Assembly (NCBI GenBank): GCA_900553695.1
Contig: USEM01000008.1
Span: forward strand, 1 to 49,058
Source: an uncultured Clostridium sp.
GTDB lineage: Bacteria; Bacillota; Clostridia; TANB77; CAG-508
Direction of reading: 5' to 3'
Length of the DNA stretch: 49,058 nucleotides
The notes beneath the pieces are model-generated. The model ran no database searches, had not been told where the DNA came from, and was given only the letters and a program-made list of their open reading frames with translations. The translations under genes were made by a program, and so were the position numbers. Positions within the stretch are counted from its first letter, which is position 1. The number at the start of each line of letters is the position of its first letter. Positions 1 through 8,799 of the stretch are shown here, piece by piece.

Positions 1-54
1 ATTGTAGTGGTATGAATCAGTAGGTCGTCAGTTCAAATCTGACTAGCGGCTCCA
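1..54 (+). tRNA. tRNA-like 3' end, cut by the window edge
   Basis: A T-arm (5-bp stem GTCAG/CTGAC around TTCAAAT, 27-43), a 7-base acceptor strand TAGCGGC, T at the discriminator position and an encoded CCA (52-54) are clear. G70, G71, C72 and U73 agree with glycine identity elements. The 26 bases before the T-arm contain a D-loop-like AGTGGTA (6-12) but do not form an ordinary anticodon stem with a 7-base loop. Only about 9 bases separate the possible D-arm from the T-stem. It may be a degenerate tRNA, a tRNA fragment left at an integration site, or an unusual tRNA. No anticodon can be assigned. Confidence 0.55.
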
Positions 55-139
55 ATAAAAAATAGAAGTTTTGAAATTATTCTTGACTTTTATTTTTTTT
101 ATTATTATAATTGTTAAAAAGTCAAAAGAGGACAAAGAT

Positions 140-526
140 ATGAAATGTAGAAATTGTAATAAAGAAATTAAAAATAAAAATAAATATTGCTCTGTAAAAT
201 GTCAAAAAGAATACGAATATATGAATTTTATTAAGAAGTGGAAAGAAGGAGAGACTTCTGGAATGAGAGGAGAATACCAACTCTCTATGCATATAAAAAC
301 GTACCTATTGGAGAAGTATAATAATCAATGCGCAAGATGCGGTTGGGGAGAAACAAATCAATATACTGGAAAAATTCCCCTTGAAATAGAGCATATAGAT
401 GGTAATTATAAAAATAACAAAGAGGAAAATTTAATAGTGTTATGTCCTAATTGTCATTCTCTAACTAGTACATATAAAGGTGCTAATTACAATCATGGTA
501 GAAAAACACGAAAAAAATACACTTAA
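140..526 (+). CDS. HNH endonuclease family protein
   Basis: Small nuclease of about 128 residues. The N-terminus has a zinc-ribbon-like cluster (MKCRNCNKEIKNKNKYC). The C-terminal half is an HNH/McrA-like fold with CARCG, then EIEHIDGNYKNN and LCPNCHS, giving the two CxxC pairs and the catalytic EH...N...H pattern. The start is set at ATG 140, 8 bases after AGAGG; the in-frame codons upstream are hydrophobic and lack a ribosome binding site. Such genes are often mobile-element or phage-associated, and this one lies directly after a tRNA-like 3' end. Whether it is a homing, restriction or repair nuclease cannot be told from sequence. Confidence 0.8.
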   Translation: MKCRNCNKEIKNKNKYCSVKCQKEYEYMNFIKKWKEGETSGMRGEYQLSMHIKTYLLEKYNNQCARCGWGETNQYTGKIPLEIEHIDGNYKNNKEENLIVLCPNCHSLTSTYKGANYNHGRKTRKKYT

Positions 527-593
527 AAGCTTTAATAATCTTGTAAAACTTCGCAATATATGATATAAATAAAAGAAAAAAACGAGGGAGCAA

Positions 594-2252
594 ATGGAAG
601 GAACGAAGAAACAAAAAAAGCAAGTATCGTTTATGAAAAATGTACTTATGCTAATGGTAGCTCAAATAGCAATAAAAATACTAGGCTTCGTATATAGACT
701 AGTAATAATAAATATAGATGGGTTTGGAGATACAGGAAATGGATACTATTCAACAGGGTATCAGATATACTCACTACTACTAACCTTATCATCAGTAGGT
801 ATACCAACAGTAATTTCAAAACTTGTATCTGAAAGAGTTGCAATAGGAGACCATAAAGGTGCACATAGAATATTTACAACTGCATTAAAAACATTTACAA
901 CAATAGGACTTGTAATGTCTATTGGTTTGTTTTTTGGAGCTGACTTTATTGCAAAAAATATAATAAATGTTGAGGGTGTAAAATATACTCTAATGGTACT
1001 TGCACCAGCAATAATGTTTGTAACAGCAGGAGCAGTTCTAAGAGGTTATTTTGCAGGACTAGGTACAATGAAACCAACAAGTGTTACACAAACATTAGAA
1101 CAATTTTTAAACTGTGTACTTACAATTTTATTCGTATATGCAACAGTAGGTAAAGACACAGCAATAATGGCAGCAGCAGGAAACTTATCAAGTACAATAG
1201 CAATAGTAATAGCATTTATTTATATTATAATTTTCTATAAAAAACAAAGACCAGAAATACTAGAAGACTGCAAAAATCAAACAGTACAAATGGAAACAAA
1301 AACAACAAAACAAATTCTAAAAATAATATTTGCAGTATCAATACCAATGACAATTGGTTCATTAGTTGCAGAATTAAATGGAACAATAGATACATTAACA
1401 GTAAGCAACTGTATACAAAAAGCCTTCCAAGGAATTGAAAGTGGCAAAGTTGCATTAGAAGCAAAGGCAATGCAATTATCTGGAATGGTATCAAAAATTG
1501 AAACAATTATACGTTTACCTTTAGCTATAAATGCGGCATTCTGTACAGCACTAGTACCGGCAATTGCAGCATCACTTGCTAGAAAGGACAAGGCAACTGC
1601 AGTAAAAAGATTATCATTTTCATTTTTCTTTACAATAATAATAATTGCACCATGTGCAGTTGGCTTAATTACACTTGCAGAACCAATACTAAAAACTATA
1701 TATCCAAATTCATATGAAGGAGCAACTATTCTTCAAATAACATCAATTTCAATGGTATTTGTTGCACTAAGCTATGTTATAAACGGTGGACTATATGGAC
1801 TTGGAAAAACGCATATACCAGCAATTGCACTAGCAATTGGAGCTGGAGTAAAAACAGTACTAAATATAATTTTAGTAAGTAACCCACAAGTTAACATACT
1901 AGGTTCACCAATTAGCTCAACAGTATGCCAAGGAATTAATTTTGCAATATGTAGCTATTGCTTAAGCAAATACATAAAGATGGATATAAAGTTTACTAAA
2001 CACATATTAAAACCAATCTTCTCAGCAGGAGTAATGGGAGCAATTGCATTTGGAGCACATCATGCATTACTTAGAATATTAGGTAATTCAAAAGCTACAA
2101 TAATAGCAATAATAGTAGGAACAATAACATATGGAGTAATGATAGTTCTAACAAAAACATTAGATAAAGACGACTGGTACATGATTCCTTATGGAACCAA
2201 AATATATAAATTACTAGAAAAACTTAAAATATATAAAGAGGAAAAAGTATGA
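594..2252 (+). CDS. spoVB: SpoVB/MurJ-like MOP-superfamily flippase
   Basis: Integral membrane protein of 552 residues with about 14 predicted helices, of the MATE/MOP exporter superfamily. Close to the stage V sporulation protein B / MurJ branch, which moves lipid-linked peptidoglycan or polysaccharide precursors across the membrane. The N-terminal segment (KNVLMLMVAQIAIKILGFVY), the conserved SVGIPTVISKLVSE region and RGYFAGLGTMKPTSVTQTLEQ are typical. The length is slightly above the Bacillus SpoVB size. The start ATG follows CGAGGGAG. The next gene overlaps its stop by 4 bases (ATGA), so the two are translationally coupled. Assignment to SpoVB rather than a general wall-precursor flippase is inference. 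Confidence 0.8.
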   Translation: MEGTKKQKKQVSFMKNVLMLMVAQIAIKILGFVYRLVIINIDGFGDTGNGYYSTGYQIYSLLLTLSSVGIPTVISKLVSERVAIGDHKGAHRIFTTALKTFTTIGLVMSIGLFFGADFIAKNIINVEGVKYTLMVLAPAIMFVTAGAVLRGYFAGLGTMKPTSVTQTLEQFLNCVLTILFVYATVGKDTAIMAAAGNLSSTIAIVIAFIYIIIFYKKQRPEILEDCKNQTVQMETKTTKQILKIIFAVSIPMTIGSLVAELNGTIDTLTVSNCIQKAFQGIESGKVALEAKAMQLSGMVSKIETIIRLPLAINAAFCTALVPAIAASLARKDKATAVKRLSFSFFFTIIIIAPCAVGLITLAEPILKTIYPNSYEGATILQITSISMVFVALSYVINGGLYGLGKTHIPAIALAIGAGVKTVLNIILVSNPQVNILGSPISSTVCQGINFAICSYCLSKYIKMDIKFTKHILKPIFSAGVMGAIAFGAHHALLRILGNSKATIIAIIVGTITYGVMIVLTKTLDKDDWYMIPYGTKIYKLLEKLKIYKEEKV

Positions 2253-3010
2253 AACTAATTTCATGGAATGTAAATGGATTAAGAGCAGTATATAAAAAGG
2301 GCTTTATGGAATTTTTTAAAGAAATTGATGCAGATATATTCTGCATACAAGAAACAAAAATGCAAGAAGGACAGATAAAACTTGATTTAGAAGGCTATGA
2401 ACAATATTTCAATTGTGCTATAAGAAAAGGATATTCAGGCACAGCAATATTTTCAAAAATAAAGCCTAAAAATGTAACATATGGAATAGGACTAGAAGAG
2501 CATGATCAAGAAGGTAGAGTAATAACTCTTGAATTTGAAGACTTTTACCTAATAAATTGCTATACACCAAATTCAGGCAGAGAACTTGCAAGACTAGATT
2601 ACAGAATGCTTTGGGAAGAAGAATTTAAAAAATATCTAAAAATGTTAGATGAAAAAAAGCCAATTATAGTTTGTGGAGACTTAAATGTTGCACATAAAGA
2701 AATAGATTTAAAGAATCCAAAAACAAATAGGAAGAATGCTGGCTTTACAGATGAGGAAAGAGAAAAAATGACAAAACTAATAGAAACAGGCTTTACAGAT
2801 ACTTTTAGATACTTATATCCAGATAAAGAAAACTCTTACACATGGTGGTCATACATGGGTCATGCAAGAGAAAAAAACGTGGGTTGGAGAATAGATTATT
2901 TCTTAACATCAAATAGAATAAAAACAAAAATTGAAGAAGCCTATATATTTGATAAAGTATTAGGAAGCGACCATTGTCCAATAGGACTAGAAGTAGGAGG
3001 TTTAAAATGA
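2249..3010 (+). CDS. xth: exodeoxyribonuclease III (AP endonuclease)
   Basis: 253-residue exonuclease III family protein that cleaves DNA at abasic sites and removes nucleotides 3' to 5' in base excision repair. Family motifs are in order: ISWNVNGLRA at the N-terminus, QETKM with the metal-binding Glu, CYTPNSG, the GDLNVAHKEIDL core, and GSDHCPIGLEV with the catalytic His at the C-terminus. Length is normal. It overlaps the upstream flippase stop by 4 bases and the downstream transporter start by 4 bases. The SD of the downstream gene lies within its last codons. Confidence 0.95.
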   Translation: MKLISWNVNGLRAVYKKGFMEFFKEIDADIFCIQETKMQEGQIKLDLEGYEQYFNCAIRKGYSGTAIFSKIKPKNVTYGIGLEEHDQEGRVITLEFEDFYLINCYTPNSGRELARLDYRMLWEEEFKKYLKMLDEKKPIIVCGDLNVAHKEIDLKNPKTNRKNAGFTDEEREKMTKLIETGFTDTFRYLYPDKENSYTWWSYMGHAREKNVGWRIDYFLTSNRIKTKIEEAYIFDKVLGSDHCPIGLEVGGLK

Positions 3011-4137
3011 TTAAAAAATTTAAAGGGGAAACAAAGTGGTTTTATTGGTTCACTTTGCTAGTTGCAATAGTTATAGTATATAAAATTTTAGATAATTTTA
3101 CAGGAATAGGAGAATGGGTTGCAGAATTAATTAAAGTCATAAAACCATTCTTAATGGCAATATTACTGGCATATTTACTATATATACCAGCCAGAAAAAT
3201 TGAAACACTATATAGAAAAAACAAGGTTCTAAGTAAAAAAGCAAGAGGTTTATCTATTGCAACAACATATATTTTGGCAATACTAATAATTGCATTACTA
3301 ATAAAAGTACTTGTTCCAATGCTATCAGACAGTATTGGAGAACTTGCAAGTAACTTACCAGGATATTATGATAGTGCAATAAAATACATAGAAGAATTGC
3401 CAGAAGATAATATTCTTAAAACTGAAGCTGTACAAAATGCAATTAAAAAACTACAACAAATTGATATAGCAAAACTATTAGATTTAGATAACTTAGCAAT
3501 GTACTTAGAAAAGGTAATAGGAATTGCAAATGGTATATTTAGTGCCTTTGTAACAATTGTAGTATCAATATACATATTACTTGAAAGAGCTGAAATTGTT
3601 AATTTTGTAAAAAGATTAAATAGAAGTATATTTACAGAAAAGAAATGCCAAGCAATAGATAGATATTTTGAAAAGGGAAATGATATATTCTTTAAATATA
3701 TATCAGGACAAATAATTGATGCAATAGTTGTAGCAATTATAATGTCAGTTGCATTAACAATAATGAAAGTAAAATATGCAGTTCTACTTGGCTTCTTAAT
3801 TGGTGTATTCAACTTAATACCATACTTTGGAGCAATAATAGCAGTAATTGTAGCATGCGTAATAACAATATTTACAGGTGGATTTGTGCAAGCAATTTGG
3901 GTTGCAGTTGTATTAATAATTCTTCAACAAATTGATGCAAATATTATAAACCCTAAAATATTAAGAGATGCATTAGAAATAAGCAAAATATTAATAATCT
4001 TTGCAGTAACAGTAGGAGGAGCATATTTTGGAGTTTTAGGAATGTTCCTTGGAGTACCTGCAATAGCAGTTATAAAAATGATGTTAGATGATTACATAGA
4101 GCGAAACGAAAAAGAAAAAGTTCCAACTAATACTTGA
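3007..4137 (+). CDS. AI-2E family transporter (PerM/UPF0118)
   Basis: 376-residue polytopic membrane protein of the AI-2E/PerM family. Hydrophobic segments are near residues 15-60, a pair follows near 85-105, a soluble amphipathic stretch runs about 110-175, and a helical bundle lies at 185-365 with the family's FNLIPYFGAIIA and FGVLGMFLGVPAIA motifs. Family members export small molecules or ions; substrates are mostly unproven. ATG 3007 is chosen because AGGAGG lies 6 bases upstream and it overlaps the xth stop (ATGA); an 11-codon N-terminal extension has no support. Last gene before the hairpin at 4160. Confidence 0.85.
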   Translation: MIKKFKGETKWFYWFTLLVAIVIVYKILDNFTGIGEWVAELIKVIKPFLMAILLAYLLYIPARKIETLYRKNKVLSKKARGLSIATTYILAILIIALLIKVLVPMLSDSIGELASNLPGYYDSAIKYIEELPEDNILKTEAVQNAIKKLQQIDIAKLLDLDNLAMYLEKVIGIANGIFSAFVTIVVSIYILLERAEIVNFVKRLNRSIFTEKKCQAIDRYFEKGNDIFFKYISGQIIDAIVVAIIMSVALTIMKVKYAVLLGFLIGVFNLIPYFGAIIAVIVACVITIFTGGFVQAIWVAVVLIILQQIDANIINPKILRDALEISKILIIFAVTVGGAYFGVLGMFLGVPAIAVIKMMLDDYIERNEKEKVPTNT

Positions 4138-4162
4138 CAAATCGTACAAAAAAATATATAAT
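4134..4162 (+). promoter_or_regulatory. sigma-A type promoter for the SH3 protein
   Basis: TTGACA at 4134-4139 and TATAAT at 4157-4162 with a 17-base spacer: a consensus housekeeping promoter. The predicted start, near 4169, falls in the loop of the hairpin at 4160-4183, so RNA from this promoter lacks the left arm. Confidence 0.8.
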
Positions 4163-4187
4163 CTCCCCATAAAAGGGGAGATTTTGT
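4160..4187 (+). terminator. hairpin: terminator whose right arm carries the downstream SD
   Basis: A perfect 9-bp stem, AATCTCCCC (4160-4168) and GGGGAGATT (4175-4183), with loop ATAAAA and a short T-run. It follows the AI-2E transporter stop by 23 bases and can end upstream transcription. The right arm also holds the AGGGGAG ribosome binding site for ATG 4189. Confidence 0.7.
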
Positions 4188-4188
4188 T

Positions 4189-5079
4189 ATGTTAAATTGG
4201 AAAAAAATTTGTGTAACAACATTAGGAACTTTAAGTGTTCTAGGAACAACTGTATTTGCTGCAACAGGTGTTGTAAATGCTCCAAGTGGACTAGTTTTAA
4301 GAGAAACAGCAAGTAAAGGAGGAAACCCACTTGCAACAGTTCCAGATAAAGCACAAGTAGAAATTGTAGAAGAAGATGGGGAATGGTATAAAGTTAAAGT
4401 GAATGAACAAACAGGTTATCTATTTGCAGAATTTGTTAATAAAACTGAAACAACAGAAAAACCATCAGAACCAACAACGGAACAGACTTCAACAGAACAA
4501 AAAACAGAAGAAAATCAAGGACAAACCAAAACTCAAAATAAAATTAAAGTATATAATATGCCACTTATAACATCAACAGTTGTAAATGAAGTAGAACCAA
4601 ATGTAGAAATTAAAATTGAAAAGCAAATAACAAATTGGTCATATATAACTGCAGGAGAAGTAAAAGGCTGGGTTAGAACATACGGAATACAAAATAAAAT
4701 TAAAACATCAACAGTGGAAGAACCAAAAACAGAAGAACCACAAAAACCAGATGTAGTAGAAGAGCCAAGCCAGCCAACAGTTACAGAACCAGAAAAGCCT
4801 GCTGAACCGGAAACACCAGCAGAAAATAAACCAGCAGATAATTCAAGTAGCACAGAAACTACAGTTGGAAATGTAAAAGGCTTTGTAGCAGTAGATTATG
4901 CAAATATGAGAAAACAAGCATCAACAGATTCTGAAATAGTAACAACTCTTACAAAGGATACATCTTTTACAATTACAGCAGAAACCGAAGAATGGTACAA
5001 AGTAAAATTTACAAGTATAGATGATGTAGTATATGAAGGATACATATTTAAGAACCTTGTAACAAAGGCCAACACTTAA
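4189..5079 (+). CDS. secreted multi-SH3 domain protein
   Basis: 296 residues: signal peptide (about 1-25, ending VFAATG), a bacterial SH3 domain at about 28-84 (SGLVLRETASKGG...VPDKAQVEIVEEDGEWYKV), a Thr/Glu/Pro-rich linker, a second degenerate SH3-like domain at about 115-170, a second P/E/T-rich linker (175-222), and a C-terminal SH3 domain at about 225-292 (ANMRKQAST...EEWYKVKF). SH3b domains usually bind peptidoglycan peptides. No catalytic domain is present, so a structural or targeting role at the wall is inferred. It has its own promoter; comEC follows after 9 bases. Confidence 0.85.
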   Translation: MLNWKKICVTTLGTLSVLGTTVFAATGVVNAPSGLVLRETASKGGNPLATVPDKAQVEIVEEDGEWYKVKVNEQTGYLFAEFVNKTETTEKPSEPTTEQTSTEQKTEENQGQTKTQNKIKVYNMPLITSTVVNEVEPNVEIKIEKQITNWSYITAGEVKGWVRTYGIQNKIKTSTVEEPKTEEPQKPDVVEEPSQPTVTEPEKPAEPETPAENKPADNSSSTETTVGNVKGFVAVDYANMRKQASTDSEIVTTLTKDTSFTITAETEEWYKVKFTSIDDVVYEGYIFKNLVTKANT

Positions 5080-5088
5080 ATTTAAGAG

Positions 5089-7373
5089 GTGATACAAATA
5101 AAAAGACCACTAATTATAATATTAGTTGGGGTGCTTTTAGGAATAATAATTGGGCTATACTTAAAACAAAGTATAGCCTGTATAGTTATAATACTTGCAC
5201 TTCTACTATTTTTAATTCAAAAAAATAAGCATAAATCATATTATTTCTTCGCTAAAAGAAGAAAGGTATTTCTAATAATTTTCATTTCCGCGATTATTTC
5301 AAATATTTATTTAAATCTAATAAATTTGAAGTTCAAAAAAGTATACAATGAATTCCCAACAGAAGTAAAGAAAACTGCAACAGTTAAAAGTGATGCAAAA
5401 GAGACGGAATATTATAAAAGTTATAATATTGATGTGGATGGGAAAACCTTCATACTGTATGTAAAGAAGAATTATCCACATGAATTAAAGTATGGCATGT
5501 TAATAACTTTTGAGGGTACATATACAAAGCCTCCAGAAGATAGAAATTATAGAGGCTTTAATTATAGAGAATATTTAAAAACAAAAAAGATATATGGAAC
5601 AATTAAAGCTCAGGAAGTAAATGTTATAAAAGAAAATAACTTGAACCTTATATTAAGTTTGAGCAATAAAATTAGAACAAAAGTAATAGAGGTAGCCAAA
5701 GAAATTTTACCGAAGGAAACAAGTAGTTTAGTTACAGGGATACTAATAGGTGAGAAAAACGACATATCAGAAGAAATAACAAATGCATTTAGTAAAGCTA
5801 GTATTTCCCACATTTTGGCCATTTCAGGTACTCACGTTTCATACATTATACTGGGAATAACATATATTCTTACAAAAAGTAAGGTGCCTAAGCGAAAAAG
5901 CTATTTATGTACGATTTGTTTTCTAATACTTTTTATGTTCATAACAAGATTTAGCCCATCTGTTGTAAGAGCTTCAATAATGAGTATTTTAATGATATTT
6001 GCAAAAATCATTCATAGAAAATCAGATACATTAAATTCAATAGCATTATCTTTGCTAATTATTTTAATCTTCAACCCATTTGCAATAAAAGATGTGGGAC
6101 TTGAGCTTTCCTACCTTGGAACTCTTGGAATCGTTTTGTTAAATACCCCAATATCAAAATTTTTAAGTAAATATATAAATGAAAAATTAGCCAAAATCCT
6201 TTCTATAACAATCTCAGCACAAATAATGGTATTACCAATAACAGCTGTATATTTTAATATAATATATACGAACTTTATTATCTCAAATATCACAGCAGTG
6301 CCACTTGCAGGAATAATAATATTGTTTCGGATATTTGAATATTATTGCAGGAATAGTGTTTTTACCACTGGGCAAAGCTTTAGGCAAAATTTTAAATATT
6401 ATAGTAAATATCCTAATTTATATATCAAAAATCACTGCAAAAATACCACTAGGTTTTTTTACAATAAAAACGCCTAGTATTGTGGTACTAATTGAGTATT
6501 ATATATTAGTGTATTTTGTGTTGAAAAAGAAAAAAATAAAAGAAATGTTCATTATTACAATAATAACAATAATTATTTTAAATGCTATATCTCTAATACC
6601 AGGAAGCTTAGAAATTCATATGGTGGATGTAGGGCAACGGAGATTGCACGGTTATAAAAACACCTCATAACAAAATAGCAGTGATAGATACAGGAGAAGC
6701 GGAAAATGTTATAGCAAAATACTTGCTAGATAAAGGGATAAAAACAGTTGATTACTTAATAATATCACACTTTGATTCAGATCATTGCAAGTCTTCCAAA
6801 GAGGTAATTGAAAAACTGAATGTAAAACAACTAGTAATAAGTAAACAAGCAAAAGAGAGTAAAGAATTTGAAGATATAATAAACATGGCTAAGGAAAAGA
6901 ATATTAATATACAAGTTGTAAAAGCCGGAGATGTTTTAAAATTTGATAAATACACTAGTTTTAAAGTATTATGGCCAGATACTAATTTATTACAAGAAAG
7001 TCCACTTAATAATAATTCAATTGTTGCAAGACTAGAATACAAAAGTTTTAGTATGCTTTTTACAGGAGATATTGAAGCTTTAGCAGAAAAGCAAATAGTA
7101 GCAAGGTATAAAAGTGAAGAACTAAAATCAGATATATTAAAAGTTGCACATCATGGGTCAAAAACATCTTCAACAAATGAATTCATAAATAAAATTAAAC
7201 CACAAATTTCAATAATAGGAGTGGGAGAAAATAACAAATTTGGACACCCAAATACGCAAACATTACAAACCTTGCAAAGCTACGGAAGTAAGATATACAG
7301 AACAGACACGGCAGGAGAAATTACAATAAAAGTAAATAAAAAAGGAAAAATTAGAATAGAAACACATGTATAA
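5089..7373 (+). CDS. comEC: ComEC/Rec2 DNA-uptake channel, two +1 frameshifts
   Basis: Channel protein that passes single-stranded DNA across the membrane during transformation. Read with +1 shifts at 6328 and 6638 the product is about 760 residues, normal for ComEC: N-terminal helices and a DUF4131-like OB region (1-180), the competence domain (HILAISGTHVSYI near 240, then 8-10 helices), and a metallo-beta-lactamase domain (DVGQGD, HFDSDHCKS, FTGDIE, HHGSKTSS). Without shifting, the protein stops at 6477, before the nuclease-like domain. Both shifted codons are Gly, the second inside the hallmark DVGQGD motif. The start is uncertain: GTG 5089 is in frame, but the good SD (AAGAGGTGAT, 5084-5093) overlaps it and would better serve AUA 5098. 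Confidence 0.85.
6328..6331 (+). other. recoding site CGG-A, comEC site 1
   Basis: Zero frame reads TTT CGG ATA and stops at 6477. Dropping C6328 gives TTT GGA TAT TTG and continues the ComEC transmembrane domain. The shifted codon is Gly. Confidence 0.75.
6638..6641 (+). other. recoding site CGG-A, comEC site 2
   Basis: Zero frame reads CAA CGG AGA and stops at 6670. Dropping C6638 gives CAA GGA GAT TGC, completing the conserved VDVGQGDC motif of the ComEC hydrolase-like domain. Confidence 0.85.
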
Positions 7374-7413
7374 TATTGCAAAATTTTGGTTATTATAAAA
7401 ATGGTGATTAAAA

Positions 7414-8001
7414 ATGAAAAAATATATTGTAATAGCTCTTGTTTTAGCACTTATAGCAGGATTTATACTTGGATTATATCTGTATAAATTTAAAATTGCA
7501 AATGAACAAATTGCATTTGAGGCAGAATATAGAAAGTTAGAAACTAAAAACGTAATAGAAAACGCAGAAAACTTGCTACAAGAAACTAGTTCATCTAAGA
7601 ATAAAACAACTCCAAATACAAAAATAATTGAAAAAAGATATTATAATGATTGTGAACACTTAGGTACAACCGAAAAGAAGATAGATGAAAAACTAATAAA
7701 TAAAGACGAAAGCGAATTTCAAATAGAATATATAGGGTGGGAAATACAGAAATTTACGCCAACAGAAGTGGTTGTATATAAAGAAATAAACGATTTTTGT
7801 AATGAACACTACTTAGTAAAAGAGGAAAATGGAACAGTTGCTGTATATGCATTAGATAAGTTTGGAAATGAAAAAGACATTATTTGCAATACTGAAATTC
7901 AAACGAAATACCTAACTGAAAATGATGTAGAAAATTTAAGAACAGGAATAAAGGTATATGGAAAAAAAGAACTAAACAAGCTATTACAGGACTATGAATA
8001 A
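7414..8001 (+). CDS. BofC-like C-terminal domain protein, membrane-anchored
   Basis: 195 residues with one N-terminal transmembrane helix (about 4-24), a polar linker (30-75) and a C-terminal domain resembling the BofC C-terminal domain: EYIGWEIQKFTPTEVVVYKE, then HYLVKEENGTVAVYALD and the ending LRTGIKVYGKKELNKLLQDYE. BofC acts between spore membranes in Bacillus to restrain SpoIVB, which controls SpoIVFB-dependent sigma-K activation; a spoIVFA/FB pair is present at 35087-36621. Homology of the C-terminal part is fairly convincing; the same role here is inference. Confidence 0.6.
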   Translation: MKKYIVIALVLALIAGFILGLYLYKFKIANEQIAFEAEYRKLETKNVIENAENLLQETSSSKNKTTPNTKIIEKRYYNDCEHLGTTEKKIDEKLINKDESEFQIEYIGWEIQKFTPTEVVVYKEINDFCNEHYLVKEENGTVAVYALDKFGNEKDIICNTEIQTKYLTENDVENLRTGIKVYGKKELNKLLQDYE

Positions 8002-8063
8002 ACTTGAGTTCACATAAAAAAAGTGATATAATATTAATGTAATCTTTTAAAGGAGGATTAAAA

Positions 8064-8453
8064 ATGTCATTAAGGTTTAAAGGCCACTACATTGTTGATG
8101 AGGAAGGAGATAGCATTTGTATTCCCTACAGAACCTTAAAACGGTTGTGTATAAAGAGAATATACAAAGAACTATCATCTTTTGAAATTATAAAAGATGT
8201 GGTAAAAGACCTCACGGGAAGAAATCTTGCGAGAAATGGAAACACAGAAAGCCAGCTTTTCTTAAGCCTTGAGAAAGCTATTCGGTCAGATCCTGCTTTT
8301 AAGCAGCAACTTGAAATTCAAAATCAAAGGAGAAAGAAAATTAATGCTGAAAGAAAAAAAGAAAACCAGTATTTTGGTAAATCACAGCATTATATCAGGC
8401 AAGACAAGATTGATTTAAGGAACCAGTCAAGAAAAAGATTTCCGTGGTATTGA
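8064..8453 (+). CDS. small basic protein of unknown function
   Basis: 129 residues that I do not recognise. The N-terminal half (about 1-75) looks globular. The C-terminal third is strongly basic and Gln/Arg/Lys-rich (QNQRRKKINAERKKEN), suggesting nucleic-acid binding. A strong AAAGGAGG ribosome binding site lies 8 bases before ATG 8064, and a long terminator follows. Base composition is visibly richer in G+C than its neighbours and codon use differs. It has two in-frame CGG codons (8142, 8283) that must be read in zero frame, since shifting meets early stops. Possibly horizontally acquired. Confidence 0.6.
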   Translation: MSLRFKGHYIVDEEGDSICIPYRTLKRLCIKRIYKELSSFEIIKDVVKDLTGRNLARNGNTESQLFLSLEKAIRSDPAFKQQLEIQNQRRKKINAERKKENQYFGKSQHYIRQDKIDLRNQSRKRFPWY

Positions 8454-8454
8454 C

Positions 8455-8491
8455 AAAATAGAGTCACTATATTTAGTGACTCTATTTTTTT
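8455..8491 (+). terminator. strong intrinsic terminator
   Basis: A 15-bp stem, AAAATAGAGTCACTA (8455-8469) and TAGTGACTCTATTTT (8474-8488), with a 4-base loop and a T-run. It starts directly after the stop of the 129-residue gene and probably serves the convergent tRNA operon in the other direction as well. Confidence 0.9.
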
Positions 8492-8502
8492 ATTAGTAAG
8501 TT

Positions 8503-8578
8503 TGGTGCACCATCCCGGTCTCGAACCGGGGACCTTTTGATTAAGAGTCAACTGCTCTACCAACTGAGCTAATGGTGC
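8503..8578 (-). tRNA. tRNA-Lys (CUU)
   Basis: 76-base cloverleaf on the minus strand: acceptor GCACCAT/ATGGTGC, discriminator A, encoded CCA, D-loop AGTTGGTA, anticodon loop CTCTTAA giving anticodon CUU, variable AGGTC, T-stem CCCGG/CCGGG. Last of three tandem tRNAs. Confidence 0.95.
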
Positions 8579-8601
8579 ATGTCCGTGCAAAAAAATAAAA
8601 T

Positions 8602-8676
8602 TGGAGGCGACACCCGGATTTGAACCGGGGAATCAGAGTTTTGCAGACTCGTGCCTTACCACTTGGCTATGTCGCC
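8602..8676 (-). tRNA. tRNA-Cys (GCA)
   Basis: Minus-strand cloverleaf: acceptor GGCGACA/TGTCGCC, discriminator T, encoded CCA, D-loop with AGTGGTAA, anticodon loop CTGCAAA giving GCA, and T-arm CCCGG TTCAAAT CCGGG. Confidence 0.95.
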
Positions 8677-8723
8677 ATACTTTATTATATGCAAGCAAAT
8701 AATAAAAAATGATTAAAAATAAA

Positions 8724-8799
8724 TGGAGCGGAAAACGGGGCTCAAACCCGCGACCTATGCCTTGGCAAGGCATCGCTCTATCAACTGAGCTATTTCCGC
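8724..8799 (-). tRNA. tRNA-Gly (GCC)
   Basis: Minus-strand cloverleaf: acceptor GCGGAAA/TTTCCGC, discriminator T, encoded CCA, anticodon stem ATGCC/GGCAT around a normal 7-base loop TTGCCAA giving anticodon GCC. It reads GGC and GGU, codons that also appear at the +1 recoding sites. The loop is of standard size, so this tRNA is not an obvious quadruplet decoder. Confidence 0.95.

Noticed and set aside
8503..8799. A quadruplet-decoding tRNA among the tRNA cluster
   Set aside because: All three have normal 7-base anticodon loops (CUU, GCA, GCC); none can pair with CGGN.
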